Positions 39,485-50,029 of a stretch of DNA of 64,000 nt are shown in pieces. The translations under genes and the position numbers were made by a program. The first letter of the stretch is position 1. Every line of letters starts with the position of its first letter. Source of the stretch: Ascoidea rubescens DSM 1968 (taxonomy: Eukaryota; Ascomycota; Saccharomycetes; Ascoideales; Ascoideaceae); assembly GCF_001661345.1 (NCBI RefSeq), contig NW_017962929.1, positions 62,001-126,000 on the forward strand. The letters are read 5' to 3'. The notes under the pieces were generated by a model. That model was not told the DNA's origin, did not search any database, and was given only the letters and a program-made list of their open reading frames with translations.

Positions 39485-40990
39485 ATGCTCAAGCCAGTTT
39501 CTCGTCCTTTTACTAACTCCCTTGCAAGATTATCCAAATCCTACAATTCCTCGAGTTTATCCTTTGTTCGTAGACTCTCGACTAAAGAACATGATATCGT
39601 CATTATAGGTGGCGGTCCTGGTGGTTATGTGGCTGCCATCAAAGCTGCTCAGCTTGGTTACAACACTGCCTGTGTTGAAAAAAGAGGTAAATTGGGTGGT
39701 ACATGTCTTAACGTTGGCTGTATTCCATCCAAATCTTTATTAAACAACACTCAATTCTACCATCAAATTAAAACCGACACCAAAGAAAGAGGTATTGAAG
39801 TGTCCGATGTTCAAATCAATTTGGGCAATTTACTAAAATCAAAAGAAAAAGCTGTCAACTCATTAACCGGCGGTATTGAAATGTTATTCAAAAAAAATAA
39901 AGTCACCTACTACAAAGGCAATGGTTCATTTATTGACGAGCACTCAATTAAAGTCGATCCAATTGAAGGCGGTGAAGAAGCCATTCTAAAGGCTAAAAAC
40001 ATAATTGTCGCAACTGGTTCTGAACCAACCCCCTTTCCAGGTATCGAAATCGACGAAAAACAAATCATCACCTCAACTGGCGCTTTATCCTTAACAAAGA
40101 TCCCCAAAAAGATGGCTGTCATCGGTGCAGGTATTATCGGTCTTGAAATGGGTTCTGTCTGGTCAAGATTAGGTTCTGAAGTGACTGTTTTAGAATACTC
40201 TCCAGTAATTGGTGGTGCAGGTATGGACGGTGAAGTTGCAAAATCAATTCAAAAAATCCTCAAAAAACAAGGTCTAGATTTCAAAACAAACACAAAAGTT
40301 TTATCCGGAAAAGTCGATGGCGATCTCGTCAAAATTGAAGTTGAAGACGTAAAATCAGGTAAAAAAGAAGTCCTTGAAGCTGATGTTCTCTTAGTTGCTG
40401 TTGGTAGAAGACCTTATGTTGCCGGTCTTAATGCTGAAACTATCGGCTTAGAAGTTGATCCAAAAGGCAGATTGGTCATTGATTCCGAATTCAAAACTAA
40501 ACACCCTCATATCAGAGTGATTGGCGATGTTACTTTCGGTCCAATGTTAGCTCACAAAGCAGAAGAAGAAGGTATTGCTGCCGTTGAATATATCAAAAAG
40601 GGCCATGGCCACGTCAACTACGGTAACATCCCCGGTGTCTTATATACCCACCCTGAAGTTGGTTGGGTCGGTAAATCTGAAGAAGACTTGAAACAAGCTG
40701 GTATTAAATACAAAGTCGGCAAATTCCCATTCATTGCCAATTCTAGAGCTAAAACTAATTTAGACACCGAAGGTTTTGTCAAATTCATTATAGATGCTGA
40801 AACTGAAAGAGTTCTCGGTGTTCATATCATTGGCTCAAATGCTGGTGAAATGATCGCTGAGGCTGGTTTAGCCATTGAATATGGTGCCTCTGCTGAGGAT
40901 ATTGGTAGAGTCTGTCATGCTCACCCAACTTTATCAGAAGCCTTCAAAGAAGCTGCTTTAGCTGCTTTTGATAAACCAATCAACTTTTAA
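39485..40990 (+). CDS. LPD1: mitochondrial dihydrolipoamide dehydrogenase (E3)
   Basis: 501 residues (yeast Lpd1 499). Presequence at about 1-30 ([20 protein letters not shown]). FAD-binding [17 protein letters not shown] at about 42. Redox-active disulfide CLNVGC at about 75-80. NAD-binding [17 protein letters not shown] at about 216. The [17 protein letters not shown] block binds the second FAD part, and the C-terminal interface carries the catalytic His-Glu pair (HAHPTLSE at about 479). It is the shared E3 of pyruvate and 2-oxoglutarate dehydrogenases, branched-chain dehydrogenase and glycine decarboxylase. Complete, and codon use is that of a highly expressed gene with no CTG. Confidence 0.98.
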   Translation: MLKPVSRPFTNSLARLSKSYNSSSLSFVRRLSTKEHDIVIIGGGPGGYVAAIKAAQLGYNTACVEKRGKLGGTCLNVGCIPSKSLLNNTQFYHQIKTDTKERGIEVSDVQINLGNLLKSKEKAVNSLTGGIEMLFKKNKVTYYKGNGSFIDEHSIKVDPIEGGEEAILKAKNIIVATGSEPTPFPGIEIDEKQIITSTGALSLTKIPKKMAVIGAGIIGLEMGSVWSRLGSEVTVLEYSPVIGGAGMDGEVAKSIQKILKKQGLDFKTNTKVLSGKVDGDLVKIEVEDVKSGKKEVLEADVLLVAVGRRPYVAGLNAETIGLEVDPKGRLVIDSEFKTKHPHIRVIGDVTFGPMLAHKAEEEGIAAVEYIKKGHGHVNYGNIPGVLYTHPEVGWVGKSEEDLKQAGIKYKVGKFPFIANSRAKTNLDTEGFVKFIIDAETERVLGVHIIGSNAGEMIAEAGLAIEYGASAEDIGRVCHAHPTLSEAFKEAALAAFDKPINF

Positions 40991-41427
40991 GTCAAAATTC
41001 TGTTAATAATAATTATACAAAGTCAATTATTTAAAATAAAATTTATGAAATTTTAAATTATTATGTATGTTTTTCAAATTTATTTTTTTTTAAATTCCAT
41101 TTTTTCTTTTCTTTATTGTTGTTTTTATTATTATTTTTTTTTTTTTGTTAATTTTATTATTATATCACCATACTATCATATTTCCATATTTATCATATTT
41201 TATCATAATTTATATATCTGCTATATCTGCTTTTTAAGTTGTGATAATTTGAGGCTATGACGATATAAATTTGACGACCTTGAGATAATCTTTTGCACTG
41301 TCTTATTTAACATTGTGATATTCAATGATACAGCGATACATGATTCTATATAATAATAACTTTATAAATAAAATATAGACCTTTTTCTTTTTTTCTTTTT
41401 TCTTTTTTCTTTCTTTCTTTCTCCAAT
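40991..41427. other. convergent intergenic region LPD1 - sirtuin
   Basis: About 440 bp, AT-rich with T runs and CTTTCTTT repeats near 41390-41420. A 65-codon T-rich ORF is not credible. Confidence 0.7.
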
Positions 41428-42477
41428 TTAATGATAGTTCTTTCTTGTTGAGTAATATTCAGACTTGCCAATTAATGGTTCTAAAGCCTTTGGTAATAGT
41501 TTTTCACAATCGCCTTTAAATCCCCAACCCACGCCATCTTTTTTCAATTCTTCTAAATCAATTTCAGTATTAAATATTGCTACTTTCCCACCTTGTCTAA
41601 TAACTCGTTCAACATAACCCATTGCAGGCCATACAGTACCACTGGTGCCTATAACTAATATCAAATCTATTTTATTTTCCTCGATAAAATTATCTGCTTT
41701 ATCTATTACATTTAACGGTAAGGATTCACCAAACCAGACAATTGAAGGTCGTAATAAATTTTTTTTACATTTAGGACAGTGAGGTAGATCTTCTATTTTT
41801 ATATCTTTCACAGGATCGTATTGGACATTTTGATCATCAACTTCTTCAAATTCAATATCATTATTATTATTTTGGCTATCCGATACTATTTTTCTTTTTT
41901 TCAGTTTTTCATTTATTGAATGAAACGCTTTATCTAGATTAGACAATTCTAATGCAGGCACTAAGGGATGGGTGAACCTGTTTTCTTCATGATAATTGCA
42001 CAAAAAACCTGTGCATTTTAAATCAAATAGTGACCCATGAAGCTGCAATAAAGTATTTGGATCGTGGTTAGCTCTTAAACTCAAAGCATCAACATTTTGA
42101 GTCAAAGTTATAAATTTTTTATTATACAAGTTATCATACAAATTTATATTTTTTTTATTATGATTATTGTTTAATCTTTGAGATAATTCTGCTAAGGAAA
42201 AATGGCCCTTGTTGGGTTTTGCATTCAAAGCTTGATATCTTCTGGCAGAATAAAATTGCCATACTAAGCTTGGATCAGATTGGAATGCCTCAGGGGTCGC
42301 TAGATCAATTTGAGAATACTCTTTCCATAATCCATTTGAACCTCTGAAGGTTGGAATACCAGAGGCAACACTCAATCCTGCACCACATAATGCTATTATA
42401 TTGTTACATTGAACTAGATATTGCTGAAATTCTCTGAGGCTCGTAACTGAATTAACCTGTATTTTTCTAGAATTCAT
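41428..42477 (-). CDS. SIRT5-type (class III) sirtuin, NAD-dependent protein deacylase
   Basis: 349 residues. Rossmann/NAD motifs: GAGLSVASGIPTFRGSNGLW (about 34-53), the TQNVD motif at about 124 and LQLHGS with the catalytic His. Zinc ligands: CTGFLC and CPKC; the segment between them carries a ~50-residue insert rich in Lys/Asn/Asp. VIGTSGTVWPA and IFNTE follow. FYSARR places Tyr and Arg three residues apart, the pair that class III enzymes such as SIRT5 use to bind malonyl, succinyl or glutaryl lysine. SIRT5 is mainly mitochondrial, but no clear presequence is seen here. S. cerevisiae lacks this class; its five sirtuins are SIR2/HST types. Activity is inferred from the Tyr-Arg pair. Confidence 0.9.
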   Translation of the reverse strand: MNSRKIQVNSVTSLREFQQYLVQCNNIIALCGAGLSVASGIPTFRGSNGLWKEYSQIDLATPEAFQSDPSLVWQFYSARRYQALNAKPNKGHFSLAELSQRLNNNHNKKNINLYDNLYNKKFITLTQNVDALSLRANHDPNTLLQLHGSLFDLKCTGFLCNYHEENRFTHPLVPALELSNLDKAFHSINEKLKKRKIVSDSQNNNNDIEFEEVDDQNVQYDPVKDIKIEDLPHCPKCKKNLLRPSIVWFGESLPLNVIDKADNFIEENKIDLILVIGTSGTVWPAMGYVERVIRQGGKVAIFNTEIDLEELKKDGVGWGFKGDCEKLLPKALEPLIGKSEYYSTRKNYH

Positions 42478-43164
42478 TATTAGTTAGAATACCCCAGGTT
42501 TTTGATGCTTTAAAATTGATTAATTATTTTTTTTTCTTTTGAAGTAGAATAATACCCTTTTCACTGAGAAAAAACCTGCTCCTGATTTAATTTTTGCCAA
42601 TAAAACTAACTATCAACCTCTCAATATCTTCGGATGCAGTAACAAAAGTGACAATAAAACTGAAAAGAAAAAGATAATCAGCAACAGAAAAATCTGAAGA
42701 AACTGGTTCAAATCAAAGAAAACCTCCATCTTATCAGAGCTCGAGTAGGACGTCTCGAAGCTAGAGACATTCATGTGATACACGCAATTATATGCTATGT
42801 AACGTAAAATATGAAATTGATCCCCTTTAGACAATATGTATTGGCGCATGTGTATGCAGGGAAAGTAACTATTAATGTTTCATTTATTAAGGGATAACGC
42901 GTGTGTGGTTTAGGCAGTAACTCGATTTGATTACCTTGAACTAAAAAAGATAAAGGATGAATATATCTCCAAGTAAAGAGAAAGAAGCAAGAAAAAAAAC
43001 AGTTGGGATCAAACTGGAATTGATTAGATGAGTTTGACGGAAAAGTCCTTTTAGGATAGCTGCAAACTTTGGAGAGTTGGTTATAGGAAGAACATTTACA
43101 GCAGCATGATAATTCTAATATTTATTAATTATCTAACTATCTTGATTAAGATCAGTCACTTGAA
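42478..43164. other. intergenic region between sirtuin and SEC22
   Basis: About 690 bp upstream of the sirtuin and downstream of SEC22. A minus-strand small ORF with ATG at 42729 encodes about 38 mostly hydrophobic residues (MEVFFDLNQFLQIFLLLI...). Its first 18 residues resemble the start of Ksh1, but the remainder does not, so it is not called. Confidence 0.5.
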
Positions 43165-43815
43165 CTATCTAAGAAAAATAAACCAAATTAAAAATACAAA
43201 AACAATAGCAATAACAGCAATGGGAGCATATTGTCGTAGTAGCAAATCGAAATTGATTTTCTGAGCAGCTTTTCGATATTTGGCAGATTGGTTTCGTAAT
43301 GTGCTAGATAAGTCTGTCATTTTATCCAATGAATCGCCTCTGTATAATAAATCTTCTATATTCTTTGTCATTATGTTTTTGACATCGGTCAATTCTGAAT
43401 TCAATTTGTCTAAATTTGTTTGAGCTCTGATGTTTATGTAGACTTTTTTAGTTTTGCTCAAGAAATTATCAAATTGCATATAAACATAAGGCCTTAAGTT
43501 TTGCGAATTAGAAACTTCTTGACCAAAGGAATTATAAAATTCATTGGAGATCTCTTTTAAATAACTAAAGGCCAATTTCCTGGGATATGATTTATCACAT
43601 ATAACAAAGTAGTATATTCCCTCTGATATCAAGTAATGTATGGTAAACGAAGAGCCTGAGCTCAATGATGCCTGTGGTTCTGAATTCGAATTCAATTTGG
43701 TCACCAAGATCTTGATTTGGTTCTTCTGTTCAATCAACTCTGGATCGTGTCCATCATCAACCGATGCGCATAATGGAATTGAGTCGTATCGATAAATTAT
43801 AGTAGATCTGACCAT
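43165..43815 (-). CDS. SEC22: R-SNARE Sec22
   Basis: 216 residues (yeast 214). An N-terminal longin domain (IIYRYDSIPLCASVDDGHDP, YYFVICDKSYPRKLAFSYL) is followed by the SNARE motif with the zero-layer Arg inside NIEDLLYRGDSLDKM and a C-terminal tail anchor (about 193-214). Sec22 acts on ER-Golgi vesicles, with Bos1, Bet1 and Sed5 anterogradely and with Ufe1, Sec20 and Use1 retrogradely. The start is fixed by the conserved longin N-terminus. Confidence 0.97.
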   Translation of the reverse strand: MVRSTIIYRYDSIPLCASVDDGHDPELIEQKNQIKILVTKLNSNSEPQASLSSGSSFTIHYLISEGIYYFVICDKSYPRKLAFSYLKEISNEFYNSFGQEVSNSQNLRPYVYMQFDNFLSKTKKVYINIRAQTNLDKLNSELTDVKNIMTKNIEDLLYRGDSLDKMTDLSSTLRNQSAKYRKAAQKINFDLLLRQYAPIAVIAIVFVFLIWFIFLR

Positions 43816-44176
43816 GTTCGTTATGATAGAGAAGTGGCACTGATACGAGTGCTGGAGCTGGAGTTGAAGCTGTAGATAATATATATATTAAGCACAACTA
43901 CACTTTAAGAAGAAGGCTCAAAGATACAAACACCACTTACTTGCTCTTCTTAACAATTGTCACTTTCCAAAGCCATCCGCTTACCCTCTGCCGTGGCCCG
44001 AAAAACCTGAAACTGCAAAACAACTGCAATTTCAGCAGAAGAACAATCAGCAAAAGCGAACTACTACATTCAGATTAAAAAGGAACAGAACTCATTTCTT
44101 TCAGATACAACGTATATATTTTACAAATTCATATAAAAGAAACAGCCTCCAAAAAGCCTCAAGTATATTAGCTTCC
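43816..44176. promoter_or_regulatory. SEC22 promoter and RPL18 3' flank
   Basis: About 360 bp between two minus-strand genes. An ATATATATTA tract near 43875 may serve as TATA for SEC22 (minus strand). Confidence 0.45.
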
Positions 44177-45337
<1,161 letters not shown>

Positions 45338-45464
45338 CTATTATCTTCTTCCTGTTTATTATGTTGGTATTCCTTTTCTTTGATCTTGGGTGATAAGTTC
45401 AACTCTAAGACTGGTGAAGGTGATGGGATAATTTTCACTTGCAAAATACGGTCCGTTTGAGCCC

Positions 45465-45470
45465 CACGTG
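45465..45470. promoter_or_regulatory. CACGTG (Cbf1-type E-box)
   Basis: About 135 bp upstream of RPL18 and 160 bp upstream of PAC10, abutting a Reb1-type site. Confidence 0.5.
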
Positions 45471-45477
45471 CGGGTAA
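45471..45477 (+). promoter_or_regulatory. Reb1-type site CGGGTAA
   Basis: Exact match to the general regulatory factor Reb1 core, immediately after CACGTG. Confidence 0.5.
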
Positions 45478-45628
45478 CGGCTATTTTTCACTTTCTATCT
45501 ACTGTCAGGATTTCATGAAGCCCTTAGTTATTTCATGTGACCAGAAGGGCTACAAGATATTACCATATTCGGACGATTAGATATAATCAAAGGGCAACTG
45601 ATAAAGGATACAGTTATAGATAAGTAAA

Positions 45629-46284
45629 ATGGTCGATATCTTGACAGATCCGTATGTCTCCCATCAGTAGACACTCTACACACAAAGCGACTGTTGCATA
45701 CTAACGTTCTATTTACTATTTTTTATTTTAGAAAAGGAATAAAAAATCCTCGTGGCATTCCTCAAGCTGCCTTTATTGAGAAAGTGGAAGATGTTGTTAC
45801 AGACGATGCCGATTTTGAAAAAGTAATGAATCAATTTCAAGAGAGATTGCAACAATACAAATACATGCAGCAAAGTAAAGAGGTTTCTGCAGCAGGTTAC
45901 AGATCAAAAATACCCGATATCAAGAAATCTTTAGATATGGTATTGTATTTGAATTCAAAGAAGCACTCTAAAGAATCAATTGAAACAAATTTTGAATTGA
46001 ATGATACACTATACACAAAGGCTGAAATTCCTCCCACCAACTCAGTTTATCTTTGGTTGGGTGCTGATGTGATGTTAGAATATCCAATCGATGAAGCCAT
46101 TGATTTGCTAACCGAGAAATTAAATACTGCAAAAAAGAATCTTCAAATTTGTGAAGAGGATATGCAATTTTTAAGAGAGAATATAACAACAATGGAAGTT
46201 AATACCGCTAGATTATATAATTGGGATGTTCAAAAAAGAAAACTTTCACAGCCTGAAAATAAATCTAAATCTTTAAAAGTTTAA
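45629..46284 (+). CDS. PAC10: prefoldin subunit 3 (Pac10/Gim2), one intron
   Basis: Exon 1 is 45629-45651 (MVDILTDP with a split Pro codon) and exon 2 is 45732-46284. The product is 191 residues (yeast 199). The second exon continues KGIKNPRGIPQAAFIEKVED, FQERLQQYKYMQQSK, ELNDTLYTKAEIP, YLWLGADVMLEYPIDEAIDL and FLRENITTMEVNTARLYNWD, as in Pac10. It is an alpha-type prefoldin subunit with N- and C-terminal coiled coils; the hexamer delivers nascent actin and tubulin to the chaperonin CCT. The intron has donor GTATGT, branch point TACTAAC (45699-45705) and acceptor TTTTAG. Confidence 0.96.
45652..45731 (+). other. PAC10: PAC10 intron (80 bp)
   Basis: GTATGT donor at 45652, TACTAAC at 45699-45705, acceptor AG at 45730-45731. 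Splicing joins CC|A into a Pro codon and removes an in-frame stop (TAG at 45669-45671, read in the exon 1 frame). Confidence 0.95.
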
Positions 46285-46658
46285 TATAATCCTTTAACAT
46301 TGGTTTTTTTTTCCAGAAATGCAATTTTTAAACATTCTAGGCAATTAATCAAGTATTTAATATTTCAATCACAAACAGTATAAAAACTTAATATATATTC
46401 AAAATATATATTATTATAATAATAAATATGATTTTTAACCATTATAGTTTGGTCTATACTAAAAGTCACAAAACCATGATTGAGTTTGCAAATTTTAATC
46501 CACAAAAGCATTTTTTATTTCAATAATAGTTTTTTATAATAAATTCTCAAAAAAATTATTATTTTTCAATTTTCATCGTTTATTTATTTCAATAAAAAAG
46601 TATATTAACACTTTGTTTTTCTAATTTTGCTAACTCATTTCATCTAGTCAAAAAGATA
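46285..46658. other. intergenic region PAC10 - F-box-like gene
   Basis: About 370 bp, very AT-rich, with alternating ATATATTATTATAATAAT tracts. Nothing recognised beyond likely 3' and 5' flanks. Confidence 0.7.
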
Positions 46659-48779
46659 ATGAACTCTACAATTAATAATGATGATGTTGCAAATACTAAA
46701 ACTTCTCACAATAATCTTAGCAGAAACTCTCAAAATGAATTAATTAATCAGAAAGATATTAATATTGTTGATGATAGTTTAAATATTATTGCTAGTGATA
46801 TCAAGAAAAAGAATTTTTCAGAATTATTTAAAAGGCTTTCCATCAGAAAAAGAAAAAATGATTTAGATTCAAATTTAAATCAAAAAAATAGTAACAATTC
46901 AAATAATTTTATCAAAACTGAAAAATCAGATCAATCTATTAAAATTTCTTCACCCAACACTTCTCAATTGCCAGAATCATCCAGATTTTTCAATCTTTTA
47001 AGATTAAAATTTTTAAAACTTCTAAATTCTGATAATGATAAAGTAAAGTGCCTGGGAGCTTCAGATAGAAATCTTAAAAAATTTTATACTTGGTCTTTTT
47101 CCTCAAATCAAAATCTAAACAATTCAAAATCCAATGTGTCTTTATTTGGAGACAATGTTTTGGATTTTAACTGCAATACAACTAAAAGAAGAACAACAGA
47201 TGCTTTGCTGTATGAAAGTCAAAAAAGCATAAAAGTTAACAATGAAATTATTAATTCAGAAATTACAAGTGCTACTTCTTTAGCAATATATCACCATTTA
47301 ATTAACGGTTCTTGCATATATACAAATAATATAAACTCTCAGGAGAGCTGTTTAATTTTAAACAAAATTCCTCCTGAGATTATAAATTCAGTAATTTTTA
47401 TGATTTTCAACAGCGATAAAACCAGGAATAAAAATGATGACTATCATGAAAACGTTTTTTTTAGAAATTATAAATTTCATTATCAAGTAATGGGATTTTT
47501 AACATCGTGTAAGATAATTTACAATAATTATTTATGGTTACTTTATCATTTACTAGATGTAAATTTGGTGGAAAATTATAGTGGGAGACAAAATAAAGAT
47601 TGTGAGTATAAAACTCACTATAGAACATTAAGATTATTTACTCAAATCAAAAATTCCAATCATCTTCTTCAACAGCTTAACACCTTAAACATCACATCAA
47701 TTTTATCTAAAAAACATTTTAAAATAAGGGATAATGATGTTTTTAATAAAAATTTATTTCACAATTATTTATCAAAAGTTTTATTAAAAACAAACAATTT
47801 AAAATCATTTGGATTATTTACAAACGATTTTTTATTGTTTAAGAAGACATTAATTGCATTGCCTAATTCATTGACTCATTTAAGAATAATTATTGATATT
47901 GATTTTGATGATGGAGATAATTTTGATATTAAAGATCATAAAAAAGATAATTTATTTCAAGAATTTATGAGAAATGAGAAAAATCAAAATAATTGTAACT
48001 TTTCAGATTTAAAATATTTAGAAATTTATTCATTAAGACGATCAGTTGGTATTTCGATAAAGCTTCATCCTTTCTTTTCAAAGGGGAATAATCCCAATAT
48101 AAAAACTGAAGAAGAATTATATTCATTTTATTTTAATAGTGAAAATGAGAGACTTAATAGATATATTCGATTAAGTAAGATTTTACACTTTAAAAGAGAG
48201 AAAAGAATGATTTTATTTTTATTAATGATGAGAAAAATTGTTATTTTTAGTAAAGCAAGGGAGAGTTTATTGAAACTTGAATTGAAAAAAATCGATCCAG
48301 CAATTTTATTTCAAAAAAAATTAATTGAATTTGATGATATTAAAGAAAGTGAATTTTATAAAGAAGATTATAGAGAAATGGTAAAAAAAGGTGTTTTAAG
48401 AACATTGGATTTCAAGTGTCTCCGATTATTAATTATTGATAAGTTAGCTAAATTTAAATTGCATTTATGGTTAAAAGAATTTGAATCTTTTAATGGTGGT
48501 AAAAGGTTTATAAAGTTTGAACAATATAAGATCGGAGATCAATTTGTTGAATTGCCAATATTTGAGAATTTAAGGATACTCTTGTTGGATAATTTTGGAG
48601 CTACAATTCAATTAAAAGGAGTAATGGCAGGAACAGAAGAAAAAAGAATTATAACAAAAATTAATGAAACAACAGAATTACTGTCAGTTAATAATAATTG
48701 GGGTTTTCTACGAAGTAAAAGTTCTGATCATAAGAATGTGGTTAAATTTGTTAAGAAGGAACTTGAATTAGAATATTGA
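46659..48779 (+). CDS. orphan F-box/LRR-like protein
   Basis: 706 residues, extremely AT-rich codons. Residues 1-170 are Asn/Ser/Lys-rich. A possible F-box is at about 235-300 (LNKIPPEIINSVIFMIFNSD, then MGFLTSCKIIYNNYLWLLYH), similar in spacing to IPPEI-type fungal F-boxes. Later segments have leucine-rich strand-like phrases (LKSFGLFTNDFLLFKKTLIA, LTHLRIIIDI, LKYLEIYSL, LRLLIIDKLA, LRILLLDNFG). If the F-box is real, the protein would be an SCF substrate adaptor of unknown target. I recognise no orthologue. Long Asn/Lys runs and the divergent sequence suggest fast evolution. The reading frame is intact and clearly coding. Confidence 0.6.
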   Translation: MNSTINNDDVANTKTSHNNLSRNSQNELINQKDINIVDDSLNIIASDIKKKNFSELFKRLSIRKRKNDLDSNLNQKNSNNSNNFIKTEKSDQSIKISSPNTSQLPESSRFFNLLRLKFLKLLNSDNDKVKCLGASDRNLKKFYTWSFSSNQNLNNSKSNVSLFGDNVLDFNCNTTKRRTTDALLYESQKSIKVNNEIINSEITSATSLAIYHHLINGSCIYTNNINSQESCLILNKIPPEIINSVIFMIFNSDKTRNKNDDYHENVFFRNYKFHYQVMGFLTSCKIIYNNYLWLLYHLLDVNLVENYSGRQNKDCEYKTHYRTLRLFTQIKNSNHLLQQLNTLNITSILSKKHFKIRDNDVFNKNLFHNYLSKVLLKTNNLKSFGLFTNDFLLFKKTLIALPNSLTHLRIIIDIDFDDGDNFDIKDHKKDNLFQEFMRNEKNQNNCNFSDLKYLEIYSLRRSVGISIKLHPFFSKGNNPNIKTEEELYSFYFNSENERLNRYIRLSKILHFKREKRMILFLLMMRKIVIFSKARESLLKLELKKIDPAILFQKKLIEFDDIKESEFYKEDYREMVKKGVLRTLDFKCLRLLIIDKLAKFKLHLWLKEFESFNGGKRFIKFEQYKIGDQFVELPIFENLRILLLDNFGATIQLKGVMAGTEEKRIITKINETTELLSVNNNWGFLRSKSSDHKNVVKFVKKELELEY

Positions 48780-48835
48780 AAACAATTTAAATAGGCAAAA
48801 AAAAACTAAAGATAAAATAAAAGTAAATATGATAA

Positions 48836-48895
48836 AAGTAAATATAATAAAATATAATATAATAAAATATAATATAATAAAGTATTATAATATAA
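48836..48895. repeat. AT-rich (AATATAATATAATA-type) repeat
   Basis: Repeated AATAAAATATAATAT units of about 15 bp between convergent genes. Confidence 0.8.
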
Positions 48896-48966
48896 AAAAA
48901 GCACGGTGGATCCGGTAGATAGTTGGTTGGAATCAACTCAAAACACAAAATTGATTAAGATAAAAA

Positions 48967-49686
48967 TCAAGATAACTCTGAATAATCTGGGATAGTTGTA
49001 TCATCATTTTTAACTATTCTTGAATGATTTAGAGCTTCCAATAATTCCAATCTTCTTGACTTGAGCAATTCATACTTTGCAGTCTTATAATCACACCATT
49101 TTCGTTCTCTTTTGTGAGATTCTGGGTATTTGCTCTCTAAAATATCAACACTGATTTCGTAAAGATGATATTCAGTGCGAGGAATAACGTTTTGTTTCAA
49201 TAGATCATCAAGGTTGTTAGAATGACGATTCAAACTCAATTGATCCATCTTCTTCAAGATTTTCTCATCTCTCTTGTCGTGAAAAACCCCCAATTTCTTG
49301 ACAATAAGGCCCTCGACACCAGCTTCCTCCCAGGTCTCTCTTTTGGCTGACAATGAAAAATCCAAGTTCTCAGCATCAGAAACCGTCAACTCATCTTTCT
49401 CAACACCACCCTTGGGAAGGATCCACTTGGACTTGCTGCTCGTGGAAGTGATGAGCAACACCTTCTCCAAGTCGCTGCTCAAGGGAATGGATCCAGCAAC
49501 CACTCTTGCACCAGTGGCAGGATTGAAGTACTGGTTCTCCCTCCCCTCTCTGGCATGCAGTGTCCTTGCAAAAACCGAGCTGCCATTGCCATTTTCAGTA
49601 CCAGCACTAGAAACAGTACCAGTAGAGCCTCCAACAGAGCCTCCAGCGGCCAAAATGTTTGTGATGTTTTGAGTTATTCCAGCCAT
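48967..49686 (-). CDS. DDP1: Nudix diphosphoinositol polyphosphate / diadenosine polyphosphate hydrolase Ddp1
   Basis: 239 residues from the ATG at 49686; codons upstream in frame are TTG/GTG. The N-terminal ~40 residues are a Gly/Ser/Thr-rich extension absent in the 188-residue yeast Ddp1. The Nudix domain has [10 protein letters not shown], the segment [13 protein letters not shown], and [11 protein letters not shown] with the metal-binding REXXEE. The stretch between GGVEKDE and RETWEE is about nine residues longer than the standard Nudix box. C-terminal YHLYEISVD and [12 protein letters not shown] are Ddp1-like. The enzyme cleaves diphosphoinositol phosphates, Ap5A/Ap6A and polyphosphate. 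The N-terminus lies in a GC island shared with the RLI1 promoter. Confidence 0.88.
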   Translation of the reverse strand: MAGITQNITNILAAGGSVGGSTGTVSSAGTENGNGSSVFARTLHAREGRENQYFNPATGARVVAGSIPLSSDLEKVLLITSTSSKSKWILPKGGVEKDELTVSDAENLDFSLSAKRETWEEAGVEGLIVKKLGVFHDKRDEKILKKMDQLSLNRHSNNLDDLLKQNVIPRTEYHLYEISVDILESKYPESHKRERKWCDYKTAKYELLKSRRLELLEALNHSRIVKNDDTTIPDYSELS

Positions 49687-50029
49687 GGTCAACACCTTTC
49701 CTTCTGTCTTTTGCCTCTGTTCTCTTTATCTTTCTTCTGACCCGTCTCACGGCGTGTTGAAGGCGTGTTGGACGCGTCGTCGACGCTGGCCAATGAAACG
49801 CCACCAGAAATCGCTGACTCAGAAGGTGCGTGTCAAAGTGCGTGTCTCCCACTCTCACAGGGCTTTTTTTTCACCACAGCACAAAAATTTTTTGGAGCTT
49901 GTTTTCTCTGCTGGATTTGCTGCCAACAACCTCACTTCTCGTGATTCTGCTACACCTCCAGGAGCTCTTCAGCCTGTTTCCTCTGGACTATTTAGTTGTC
50001 TGCACTGTTTAATAACACACTACTACAGA
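49687..50029. promoter_or_regulatory. divergent promoter DDP1 - RLI1
   Basis: About 340 bp; the first half is GC-rich with ACGCGT (49773-49778) and CCAAT nearby. The RLI1 frame stays open upstream to about 49685, but no conserved protein sequence lies there, so this is treated as leader. Confidence 0.5.

Noticed and set aside
42613-42729. 38-codon minus-strand membrane ORF resembling the first residues of Ksh1
   Set aside because: Only the first ~18 residues resemble Ksh1; the conserved downstream part is absent and no intron restores it.
49685-50029. N-terminal extension of the RLI1 frame
   Set aside because: The frame is open but unconserved; starting at 50030 gives exactly the 608 residues of yeast Rli1, and the extension overlaps the DDP1 start.
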